Of a stretch of 64,000 nt of DNA, positions 47,601-53,036 are shown in pieces; the first letter of the stretch is position 1, and every line of letters starts with the position of its first letter. The stretch is from NCBI GenBank assembly GCA_907165275.2, contig OU015670.1, forward strand, positions 8,149,501 through 8,213,500, given 5' to 3'. The translations under genes were made by a program, and so were the position numbers. The stretch comes from Zygaena filipendulae. Its lineage: Eukaryota; Arthropoda; Insecta; Lepidoptera; Zygaenidae. Under the pieces are notes generated by a model. The model was given only the letters and a program-made list of their open reading frames with translations. It ran no database searches and was not told the DNA's origin.

Positions 47601-50600
47601 TGAAGGAGCATTTTTATTGGTCGTTAAAGCTCGCATTTGGGGTACGGGAGATTTCTGTTCACGCATGCCGTTGGGACCGCATGCTGTAATCGTTTTCATT
47701 GCCCGCATGCGGGGTACGGGAGAGCATGCCATATAAGGCCTTTCATTGGTTGTTAGGCCGCGTGCAGGGAATACCCTCGTGCCGTATCGACCAAGATTAG
47801 ATAGCCTACTTTCATTAGTCGATAGCCTGTATTCCCCGCCTGCGGTGTAACGACTGAATTAACGACCAATGAAAATGCGCCTCTAATCATTCTCTGTTCG
47901 CTGCTTCTTTTCGAACCCCCCAGTTAAACATCCGAACAAATCACGAGACCTGACCTTTAAATTGAGGTCCAAGTTTGTATGCAAAAATCCGGATTCCATT
48001 TAGATGTAAAGTGAAGTATTTGAGACCCCTGAATATTTTTCTATCGTTGCCTAAATGCCTAGCAAGATGTGGTACAATATCAATGTTACATACCTGAAGA
48101 GACATTCTTCGGATGCACGGTGAGGTACTTGTGAAGCTCGGCCGGCACCAACGCGAGCACCTGCTCCGACGTCTCATTCATGTTCATCAGCTCCTCTACA
48201 AGTACATGTTTACAGAACATGAATCGATCATGACCCAACCGTGTCGACTAACGTGCTACTCCACTCCCTTAGCTAAGATTCGATAGGTTTTGGATGGAGT
48301 AGAATTATTGTATGTGATGCAGAACCAAGAAAAAACAACGAATAATACGAACGGAAACCAACAGATTCGATCGTCGTAGACGGGCCAGTTTCTGCAAATC
48401 GAAGTGTGTTTTCCGAATCACGGCTGCGTTTTCAACATTTTCCGAAAGTTCAGCCATCTCTTGACGTAGGCTTGGGGTAGCAGTCTTTGGGGATGAGTCT
48501 TCAGGAGTTACATGGTCCATCGTACCATCTCTGTAACATTTTAGTACAATGTAGCTATAACTGATGTTTTAAAGGATGATGACTGCGTTATTACAAATTT
48601 GGGTTCCACTCAGCCACATGGCATGCTCTTGTTCGAGGAATATCTTGGGTTTCATTGACCAGAAACACTTTAAACATGCCGTTCTAGAGGAAATGATGAG
48701 AGTCCAGAAAACAATCGACTAAGAATTCTTTTTTTCCAAGGTTTTCATTTGTATACGTCTCTGCGAATACGATATTTGCTCATGATTCATGCATGACACA
48801 TCCCGGCAATCTTGTTAGGCATCCTTCATATGGGATAAATAAAAGAGCGTCCCAAAATGCAAGCAGCATGAGGCTGCTGCCCTCTAACGCGATATTTAGC
48901 GAAGATCACTGGGACTAATTAAAATAGAAGATGCTGCGATTCCTATATCCCTTATTAAGAACGAGAGGATGAATTTATGAAGTCCATGCAAATAATGATC
49001 ACATGTAATTCTCTCCATCCAATCCTAATGAATCTTAAGCCCATGGAGTAGCTAACAGTGGCTATTTTACTGCACCATCACAAAGTTTATTTCATTTCAT
49101 TTCACTTACTGCCTACACCTCTTCACCACACAAACATGTAAACACAGTGATAAGAACGCGTGTAGTGACGTCACCCAACGCGTCAGCTCAAGCGGAAGCG
49201 GCACGATTAAACGGTAATAAGTTCATATCATATAGTTTAAAAAAGTAATCCTCTAGGACCAGAGTCCTTGTCAAGAAGAATTAAACGAGCCCTAACTCGA
49301 TGGGGTTGCGTTGTTTAATTACAGAGTTGTTATGATCATCTTCGGCTCCATCATCAGATCAGCTCGTGTCATAATATCAAATCAAATATTCTTTATTGTC
49401 ACCAAAAACATAAATATAAAAAAACACATGTTGGGAAATACAGGCAACAAATATGTTGTCATCCGAAATAAATATATATAAAAAGTCTTTTCGATACAAC
49501 GGTTAGAAGCAGGTTAAAATTGTCTTCAAGATTCTACATATTTATTACATTGTTAGTTTAAAGTGAAGCTAATATGAAGCGTGTAAAATATGCAAGATTC
49601 AATGTCACTTATATGACATGACTTCAGAGTTCTGATGCAAGCGGGCACGACGCCGCATGTAACGCTAGCTGTACCCCGCGGTTTCACCCGCGGTAATTTC
49701 TGAGTTCTCGCGGGAATTCCGGGATAAAAAGTACCCTATGTTCTTCTCTGTACCCATGACGACGTGTATGCAAAACTTCGTGGTGATCAGTTGAGCAGTT
49801 AAGCCGTGAAAGCGTAACAAACAAACTCACTTTCGCATTTATAGGTTAGGAATGTTAGGATGGATTACGTATTCCTTGGTTTATAGATACATATAGGCAC
49901 GTGTTATATTCTCTAGTGGAGATAAAAAAATATGATATCGATAATATAAATGATAATATTATTATGATTCATGGACACATTCCACCCATCCCCATTCCAG
50001 GTCGGCAACGCACCTGCACGCCTTCTGGTGTTGCAGATGTCTATGGGCGGCGGTAATCACTTACCATCAGGTGTACGTACCACTTTGCCCCCTATGGTAT
50101 AAAAAAAAAACAGAAATTCCACCCACCATACTTGAATTTTGATGATTAGTAACTCACAAGCGTTTTACAAAAACCCGTTAGACACATACAAAAAAAGCAA
50201 AAAAAAAAAATGAGTTCTCTCTCTACCTTTAGGTGCTAATTTGTTATTATTGTTAATACCGTTATATATAACTTTCTATCAAATCCTCTTTTATTATAAT
50301 TTGCATTGCATCTGAAAATGAAAATGAAAATGATAGTAAGGAGATAATATTAGAAAATGAACCGTGCCAATCCATACAAGAAGAAATACACACATAATAT
50401 TATACCACACAGCCTTGACGAACTCAAAGAACAGCCCAAGCCGCCCAAAATTGAAATTATAATGGAATTATCTAGGAATGCATTTGACAAGGGTTTTTGA
50501 GAAGAGTAGACGGGTAGACTGATCTCAAACTCCTGACTTTTGTCTTGTGAGTGTTGTAGATGTAGAGACTAGAGTAGAGGTGTTGTGTTCGAAAATATCT

Positions 50601-51117
50601 CTCAACTCCCAGAGTGAGCCTAGAATGTGGAATGGCTAAGAGATTGTTTGAATAAAATAAAACACCGCCCTAAGTTTATTCATTTGAAAGGCATAGCGTT
50701 TATCGTAGCCACATCAATATTAAACTTTATTTCTAATACAATAACTCATTAACTTACATAGATAACGCAACTAAAAAATTACAGTAAAGATAAAAAAGAT
50801 ACCGACTGAAGAACGTTAGCAGAAAAAATATGAAACCCATATCTGTTAGTAAACTAAATGATATGAAATCGTATTACGTTAGTTCTACCTTCCTATGATG
50901 ATTGATGAAGATTGAATGAGAAGTTTAAAAATTCTCTGTAAATGGACAAATAATATTAATAAGTACTAAAATCCCGGGTAAAAAATACTCAAAAATTATT
51001 ACCTTCATCGGAGGCCAACCCTCCGTTGGTGGCGGACAGCATAATCTGGATCCATAGACATAGTAAAGCCAATATGACCAGACATCGTAGAAGGGATGCA
51101 TATTTTATCCGTGGCAT
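23352..51117 (-). CDS. Mgat2: Alpha-1,6-mannosyl-glycoprotein 2-beta-N-acetylglucosaminyltransferase (GnT-II)
   Basis: Ten exons on the - strand: 51117-51003, 48528-48359, 48193-48094, 47199-47063, 34223-34080, 32852-32755, 32123-31978, 29743-29583, 24543-24323, 23535-23352. Phases agree at every junction and give about 491 residues, near the family length. It adds the second-branch GlcNAc to N-glycans in the Golgi (GT16). Seen: signal-anchor helix at about 7-27 (LLRCLVILALLCLWIQIML), a stem with possible N-glycosylation sites at N125 and N130, HYREAKYCQTKHHWWWK at 272-288, FLEEDHYV at 308-314 (EED takes the DXD metal-binding role), QFCAYDDYNWD at 388-398, HHKKSNC at 434-440 and GNGGWGDLR near the end. 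The exon 2/3 junction is the least certain (a donor at 48349 is also possible). A longer start at 51195 would add 26 residues but places the anchor less typically. Introns are rich in MITEs, and one holds a whole gene on the other strand. Confidence 0.92.
23895..24170. mobile_element. GATAAGCAATAA-type MITE next to Mgat2 exon 9
   Basis: Inverted ends contain TAAGCAATAGTGTGTTAACC and GTTAACGTATTATTGCTTG. Relatives lie at about 27487-27712 and 31309-31943, both within 100 bp of coding-like sequence, and a fragment lies at 60400-60450. Confidence 0.65.
24323..24543 (-). CDS. Mgat2: Mgat2 exon 9
   Basis: Acceptor TTTTCCAG/GTG, donor TG/GTGAGC in phase 2. Encodes VEILPWHSSVHNMGMVFN and QFCAYDDYNWDYSLLHL, typical of the GnT-II catalytic domain. 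Confidence 0.93.
24608..24850. mobile_element. CRE-bearing MITE, copy 5 (shortened)
   Basis: Contains AGTCCGTCGTGTAATTGGAC, one TGACGTCA, a decayed second one, a poly-C tract and CAACTGACGGACTAAAAAG. Terminal sequences are eroded. Lies about 65 bp upstream (on the - strand) of exon 9. Confidence 0.7.
25738..26066. mobile_element. CRE-bearing MITE, copy 6
   Basis: Ends ATGGGGATGTTGACTA and TAGTCAACATGCCCAT, with two intact TGACGTCA palindromes flanking CCGCCATACAAACTGTCAG. Same orientation as copy 7. Confidence 0.87.
26596..26934. mobile_element. CRE-bearing MITE, copy 7
   Basis: Nearly identical to copy 6, including two TGACGTCA palindromes; ends GGGATGTTGACTA and TAGTCAACATGCCCAT. Confidence 0.87.
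26985..27186. mobile_element. MITE of the CCTTATTCACTATGACC family
   Basis: Ends GGGTCCTTATTCACTATGAC and GTCATAGTGAATACGGGCC. The same family forms the outer layer of 21825-22812 and a copy at about 56320-56502. Confidence 0.7.
27221..27362 (+). repeat. Lepidoptera-type short interspersed repeat
   Basis: Begins ACTAGCTGTGACCCGCGG and TTTCACCCGCGTG, and contains CCAGCCGTTTCAGAGATTA and GCAGACAGACAA near the end. Confidence 0.65.
27811..27981 (-). CDS. Orphan coding-like exon within an Mgat2 intron
   Basis: After an acceptor-like GACGGCAGCAG on the - strand, the frame reads RRKQLTLNYIQQVKAARDE, passes a basic stretch RRRTKQD, then QAWNFQVYPNLYTNT and ends VLPSMP and TAG. Third positions are G/C rich like the neighbouring Mgat2 exons and unlike the AT-rich intron. 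It starts in phase 0, compatible with the phase 0 donor of Mgat2 exon 8 (29583), so it could be an alternative last exon giving a truncated GnT-II without the YDDYNWD and HHKK blocks. It could equally be part of an unrelated transcript. I do not recognise the sequence. Confidence 0.4.
   Translation of the reverse strand, partial: VLRRQQRRKQLTLNYIQQVKAARDERRRTKQDTQAWNFQVYPNLYTNTQKVLPSMP
28953..29006. mobile_element. CRE-bearing MITE, right-end fragment
   Basis: AATCTACAAGACGGGCTAA then CAGCCATCGTGCCCGTT matches only the last ~55 bases of the family. Confidence 0.6.
29583..29743 (-). CDS. Mgat2: Mgat2 exon 8
   Basis: Acceptor CCCCAG/GC completes Gly with exon 7; donor CGG/GTGAGT in phase 0. 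Encodes MVVFLEEDHYVAPDF, with the EED metal-binding motif, and CEMLCLGTYLKVYHYN. Confidence 0.95.
30361..30603 (+). repeat. Lepidoptera-type short interspersed repeat
   Basis: Begins CTAGCTGTCCCCCGCGAT, contains CCCGCGGGAATTCCGGG, AATCCGTTCAGTAGTTTCAG and ends in ATATATATTAGA. Confidence 0.65.
31309..31943. mobile_element. GATAAGCAATAA-type MITE with insertion, next to Mgat2 exon 7
   Basis: Ends GACGCAGATAAGCAATAACA and TTATTGCTTATCTATGTCC are inverted; about 330 bp of AT-rich sequence splits it. The right end lies about 35 bp from exon 7. Confidence 0.6.
31978..32123 (-). CDS. Mgat2: Mgat2 exon 7
   Basis: Acceptor CCCCCAG/G and donor G/GTAACG. Encodes AIQLKCNNALHPDLHG then HYREAKYCQTKHHWWWKAN, a hallmark block of GnT-II. 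Confidence 0.95.
32755..32852 (-). CDS. Mgat2: Mgat2 exon 6
   Basis: Acceptor CATTCGCAG/GTG and donor AA/GTGAGT in phase 2. Encodes VMQIFYPYSLQTHPDQFPG and DPNDCPRDV; the PG-DPNDCP core is conserved in GnT-II. Confidence 0.93.
33176..33362 (-). repeat. Lepidoptera-type short interspersed repeat
   Basis: Minus-strand copy: ATAAATGCGAATGGGAGTTTG at one end and GCGGGGAACAGCTAGTA at the other, with GGGGTACAGAGAAGGACATA inside. Confidence 0.65.
33519..33960. mobile_element. MITE with GTGGAGACGA ends
   Basis: The left end GTGGAGACGATAATACGACA is mirrored by TGTCGTATTGTCGTCTCCAC at the right, with about 40 bp arms that include AATGAAAACACCGG. A lone end lies at 20978-21010. Confidence 0.75.
34080..34223 (-). 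CDS. Mgat2: Mgat2 exon 5
   Basis: Acceptor CCGCAG/GTG and donor AAG/GTGGGT, both phase 0. Encodes VHTRLTYLRHLIVSLAQARD and LVFSHDYYD, the nucleotide-sugar fold start. Confidence 0.94.
35074..35100 (+). CDS. SAM gene exon 1
   Basis: ATGTCCGATGAAGATGAAGC onward, nine codons, donor ACG/GTTAGT in phase 0. Short and acidic, so the start is probable rather than certain. Confidence 0.6.
35074..46473 (+). CDS. SAM-domain protein nested in an Mgat2 intron
   Basis: Eight exons on the + strand: 35074-35100, 36083-36258, 36465-36615, 36938-37039, 37480-37631, 37764-37835, 38267-38360, 46249-46473. Phases agree throughout and give about 332 residues. A short acidic start (MSDEDEAET), a basic Pro/Arg segment (PPPPRRRPKKIVIPRRTPS) with CEECTC, then a SAM domain at about 99-168 (FTWCEEEVATWM, YRECVLDNHIDGMRLL, LPEINIHSFDHI). 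It continues with SVGLPPRRPLTHCTWFKSRT, HLDHWDLVWYHKPDFPK, HVHIPHYVPTTE and a Lys/Pro-rich tail (KPKPPQKEKKPKPKE). The SAM region resembles SAMD15-like proteins, which hints at a cilium or testis role, but that is inference. Exon 3 uses a weak acceptor chosen because the stronger one at 36444 breaks the frame. The last intron contains a 4.1 kb inverted repeat. Confidence 0.82.
35165..35958 (+). pseudogene. Non-LTR retrotransposon 3' end
   Basis: In frame at 35295-35501: SLRSSNNLLLFIPSHRTG, SFAVTAVRLWNSLPLELRK and FKHRVRNYFL, the familiar C-terminal end of LINE reverse-transcriptase proteins. A 3' UTR with (GT)n and the block CAATGGTTAACTGTCAGTGA follows, and it ends in an AATAAA-type tetranucleotide repeat tail. 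Lies in intron 1 of the SAM gene. The 3' end recurs at 45090-45362. Confidence 0.8.
36083..36258 (+). CDS. SAM gene exon 2
   Basis: Acceptor TTTCCAG/AAA, donor CCCAA/GTTAGT in phase 2. GC-rich coding sequence for the basic proline region and CEECTCFPKEDPY. Confidence 0.8.
36465..36615 (+). CDS. SAM gene exon 3 (SAM domain start)
   Basis: Donor AGG/GTGAGT is strong. The acceptor TGTCCAG at 36464 restores the frame from exon 2. Encodes LTLYEIAALVVDSL and FTWCEEEVATWMADDVG. Confidence 0.82.
36938..37039 (+). CDS. SAM gene exon 4
   Basis: 34 codons, acceptor CATTCCAG/GAG, donor CAG/GTAATT. Encodes ECVLDNHIDGMRLLLLED and LPEINIHSFDHIQ, helices 2-4 of the SAM fold. Confidence 0.88.
37480..37631 (+). 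CDS. SAM gene exon 5
   Basis: Long pyrimidine tract then TTTAG/AGG; donor AG/GTACGA in phase 2. Encodes the end of the SAM domain (KIHQVYGTEFIKFARSVG) and PPRRPLTHCTWFKSRTG. Confidence 0.88.
37764..37835 (+). CDS. SAM gene exon 6 (72 nt)
   Basis: Acceptor CTGGCAG and donor TG/GTGAGA. Symmetric phase 2, so it can be included or skipped without frame loss. Encodes GDILRWMKIIMPVPLHLD and HWDLVW. The join to exon 7 reads WYHKPDFPK, which supports it as a genuine exon. Confidence 0.7.
38267..38360 (+). CDS. SAM gene exon 7
   Basis: Acceptor GACCGCAG/G, donor GAA/GTATGC in phase 0. Encodes YHKPDFPKMMFARIPKAPS and HVHIPHYVPTTE. Confidence 0.82.
38450..38645 (+). repeat. Short interspersed repeat (ACCGACTTCAAAAAGG type)
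   Basis: TTTTTAACCGACTTCAAAAA then CTCAATTCGACGCG, CTGGGTGAACCGATTTTGAT and CAGGATCTGATGATGGG. Inverse copy at about 57000-57205, other pieces at 53768 and 54978. Confidence 0.65.
39253..43395. mobile_element. Giant inverted repeat of tandem ~425 bp units (Foldback-like)
   Basis: The left arm (39253 to about 41270) has five head-to-tail units marked by TATAGGGATAATGTGTAGAA at 39471, 39901, 40326, 40749 and 41171. The right arm has the inverse marker at about 41471, 41895, 42319, 42743 and 43169. Outer ends GGCGGTGTGAAGTTGG and CCAACTTCACACCGCC are inverted, and AGGGCTGAGGGC occurs just outside both ends (39241-39252 and 43396-43407) as an apparent target duplication. The unpaired centre is only ~100-130 bp. 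No coding frame. Long inverted arms made of tandem units are the defining form of Foldback elements, although these units are much longer than in the Drosophila type. Lies in intron 7 of the SAM gene. Confidence 0.9.
43822..44052. mobile_element. hAT-like MITE with AGTATTAC duplication
   Basis: Ends CTCAGACCAAATAAAAACTA and TTTTTATTTGGTCTGAG are inverted, flanked by AGTATTAC on both sides (8 bp). A lone right end lies at about 62837-62860, just upstream of the METTL10-like exon. Confidence 0.8.
45090..45362 (+). mobile_element. Non-LTR retrotransposon 3' UTR fragment
   Basis: Shares CCCAATGGTTAACTGG, GGCATTAAGTTCGCCATTTG and the (AATA)n tail with 35860-35958. Inserted within a short interspersed repeat split at 45070 and 45363. 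Confidence 0.75.
46249..46473 (+). CDS. SAM gene exon 8 (last)
   Basis: Acceptor GATCACAG/GTG, 74 codons plus TGA. Encodes VPRKFRFQTGIPDEAQVIWM, then a Lys/Pro-rich tail and TGKNLILARRKMPTP. Separated from exon 7 by 7.9 kb because of the giant inverted repeat and other inserts. Confidence 0.82.
   Translation: MPRKFRFQTGIPDEAQVIWMERRAAAPKPKPPQKEKKPKPKESRLVPKKISLTGLTGKNLILARRKMPTPKFLA
47063..47199 (-). CDS. Mgat2: Mgat2 exon 4
   Basis: Acceptor is a long pyrimidine run ending TTTCAG/CA; donor CAG/GTGAGG phase 0. Encodes LSIMEIRKLIERHN and YNEDIFGPVQNDTVIIAIQ, which runs straight into exon 5 VHTRLTYL as in other GnT-II proteins. Confidence 0.93.
48094..48193 (-). CDS. Mgat2: Mgat2 exon 3
   Basis: Encodes MNETSEQVLALVPAELHKYL and TVHPKNVSS; donor TCAG/GTATGT phase 1. 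The acceptor is after TAGAG (48194) or after TAG (48196), depending on the donor used by exon 2. Stem region, weakly conserved. Confidence 0.78.
48359..48528 (-). CDS. Mgat2: Mgat2 exon 2
   Basis: The acceptor TTACAGAG keeps frame with exon 1. Encodes MDHVTPEDSSPKTATPSLRQ and a hydrophilic stem with QKLARLRRSN. Donor is uncertain: TTG/GTTTCC at 48359 or TTC/GTATTA at 48349. Confidence 0.68.
49379..49500 (-). repeat. Probable retroelement 3' end
   Basis: AAATATTCTTTATTGTCACC on the + strand is the reverse of a polyA-signal-type 3' end common to insect non-LTR elements. No coding remains. Confidence 0.4.
49665..49850 (+). repeat. Lepidoptera-type short interspersed repeat (well preserved)
   Basis: Starts CTAGCTGTACCCCGCGGTTT, contains CGCGGGAATTCCGGGATAAA and GTGGTGATCAGTTGAGCAGT, and ends with TTTCGCATTTATAGG. 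A good reference copy of the family. Confidence 0.7.
49985..50112 (-). repeat. RTE-like or SINE 3' end
   Basis: GGTCGGCAACGCACCTGCA, TCTATGGGCGGCGGTAATCA and CTTACCATCAGGTGTACGTA, ending in an A-rich tail. This block is widespread in lepidopteran genomes, probably as an RTE-type retrotransposon 3' end. Confidence 0.6.
51003..51117 (-). CDS. Mgat2: Mgat2 exon 1 (signal anchor)
   Basis: MPRIKYAS then LLRCLVILALLCLWIQIML, a short basic N-terminus plus one hydrophobic helix, the type II Golgi enzyme layout. Donor GAAG/GTAATA phase 1. An in-frame upstream ATG at 51195 exists. Confidence 0.8.
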
Positions 51118-51674
51118 TGCGGTCACGCACCATACCTTATGACACAGTGCTGAGGACTGACACAAGATGGCGCTAACTGCATTATTCTGGTCCAAAGATC
51201 AATTTACGGCGTTTGTTGCGTAGCCTTAACGTTTGATGGCATTGTTTCATTTTTTTTTATGTTAAAGCTTTAAATATCACCTCATAATCGTATCGAACTG
51301 ACGATTTCAAAAAAAAAAACTTCCACGACGTTGGTTGGTTTCTGTGAATTCGTTTTACCGTAGCACTGGCATGGGATTCTGAAACAAAAAAAAAATATAT
51401 ATATATATTTATACATTTATATATATTGTAAACTCTGAACTCACATTTTGCGCTAGAAAATGACCTGACGTAAATCGTAGGCAGAGGCATCTTTGCCTAT
51501 GGTGCACACGGGTACGGTGCAGTGGTATTGGGCAAGGTGCAAAGCGGGTGGAAGGAGTAGCCTAAACGGTCACAGCGCTCGCTACGGCTAAAATTGACAT
51601 TTTCGTCGCTGACTTGAGCTGTCAAATCGATATTACAGTGAACATTTTCTAATCGTTTCTGAGATAGATTTAAT
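51118..51674. promoter_or_regulatory. Divergent intergenic region Mgat2 / THAP-like gene
   Basis: 558 bp between two head-to-head start codons. It must hold at least the Mgat2 promoter. No TATA box seen in a convincing position. Confidence 0.4.
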
Positions 51675-51917
51675 ATGGTCCTAGTAAGATGTGTTATTGT
51701 AAATTGTAATAACACCAAGAAGAATAGCGACTGTAAATTTTACCAATTTCCAAGACCGTCGTGGAAACGAGACAGAAGAAATGAGTGGATAATTGCCGTA
51801 AGAAAAAAAAAGGAAGCCACAGTAGGCTCATTTCTCACTGAAAACAACAATTTTAATGTTATTAGCAACAATGTTACTGACTACCATCGTCCAAAATTTT
51901 CTAATATAGTAAAATAA
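51675..51917 (+). CDS. THAP-type zinc finger, N-terminal half only
   Basis: 80 codons. MVLVRCVIVNCNN gives the first Cys pair (C6, C11), followed by CKFYQFPRPSWKR and RNEWIIAV, which match the THAP DNA-binding domain (Cys pair, FP and W landmarks). The second zinc pair (Cys-x2-His) expected about 15 residues on is missing; the frame instead reads TVGSFLTENNNFNVISNN and stops. A GTAAGA donor after GCC (51798) lies exactly where the homology ends, so the real gene may splice to an exon not recognised here. Otherwise it is a truncated copy, perhaps from a P-element-like transposon. AATAAA at 51946. It starts 558 bp from the Mgat2 ATG in the opposite direction. Confidence 0.55.
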   Translation: MVLVRCVIVNCNNTKKNSDCKFYQFPRPSWKRDRRNEWIIAVRKKKEATVGSFLTENNNFNVISNNVTDYHRPKFSNIVK

Positions 51918-51945
51918 CACAATATTTCAGTGCATGAAATTCAAA

Positions 51946-51951
51946 AATAAA
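51946..51951 (+). promoter_or_regulatory. Polyadenylation signal of THAP-like gene
   Basis: AATAAA 29 bases after the stop codon. Confidence 0.45.
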
Positions 51952-52263
51952 GAAGTTTCAATCGCGTGTACGTATCTACATTGAAAACTCGATCTTATTT
52001 CTTAAAGTTCGTGTCAAAACAACGCGGGTAGTTTGTCCAAAAAGCGATTTTCATTTTTCTTTTCGTTCATTGGTTGCCCGCTTTCACAGACAGTCTGCCA
52101 TTATTTTATATTTTGCATTTAAACATAATATTGTGAAGATGTTTCCAGGTCGTATCGTAGTTGCCCACTCGTTGGGAATTCGTCACTTGCTGCTGTCACA
52201 TTCACAGTGAGAAGTCAAATAATCAATTCAACATACATAATGTGTTCTTCACGCGATTTGTAG

Positions 52264-52447
52264 GAAATTTGCATACGTGTGGATGTTTGGATGTTTGTTA
52301 CTCAATCAGGCAAAAACGGCTGAACGGATTTGGTTGAAATTTGGCATGCACGTTTTCAGGGGTACAGAGAAGGACATAGGGTACTTTTTATTCCGGAATT
52401 CCCGCGGGAACCCTGAAATTACCGCGGGTGAAACAGCGGGCACAGCA
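52264..52447 (-). repeat. Lepidoptera-type short interspersed repeat
   Basis: Minus-strand copy with GGATGTTTGTTACTCAATCA, CAGGGGTACAGAGAAGGACA and TTACCGCGGGTGAAACAGCG. Confidence 0.65.
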
Positions 52448-52710
52448 TAAATAATATTACAAGGAAAAAAAACAATATTTTACTACATTTTATATTAGAA
52501 TTTCGCACATGTATCCATCACATTTTTCCTTGAATATAGACGACTGGTACCTATTAGCAGACGATACCTGAGTTACCATGTCCAAACGACTATTATAATG
52601 TATCGCTCCCGTATTTTACTTGCAGTTTTGTTCAAAATTTTATTTTAAAATTCACGTTGACAGTTGTCAATTATTGTTTACTTTCGCGGGGTATGAGGAG
52701 GCATGAAATA

Positions 52711-53036
52711 TGGATGTGGGCTACTTTTGAAAATCAAAATTTTAATTAGTCCGTCAGAAAATAAAAAAACAATAGACACGTATTTTTTGTTTTTTCAAAT
52801 AAATTAAAATATACAGAGATAAAGCGCGTTAAAGTTTAGGGTGAGGGGGTCGTGACGTCACTAACCGCTAAAACCGCCATACAAACTGTCAGAATAGTGA
52901 CGTCACGCGAAATTTCAACTCAATATATCGCCGTTATTTTTTGATTACGTAAAAAAAGAAAAAATACGTGTCCAATATTTTTTAATAATCTACAAGACGG
53001 ATTAAAAAAATAAAATTAGTCAACATGCCCATTGGT
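52711..53036. mobile_element. CRE-bearing MITE, copy 8
   Basis: Ends ATGGATGTGGGCTAC and TAGTCAACATGCCCAT; two intact TGACGTCA palindromes flank CCGCCATACAAACTGTCAG. Confidence 0.86.
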
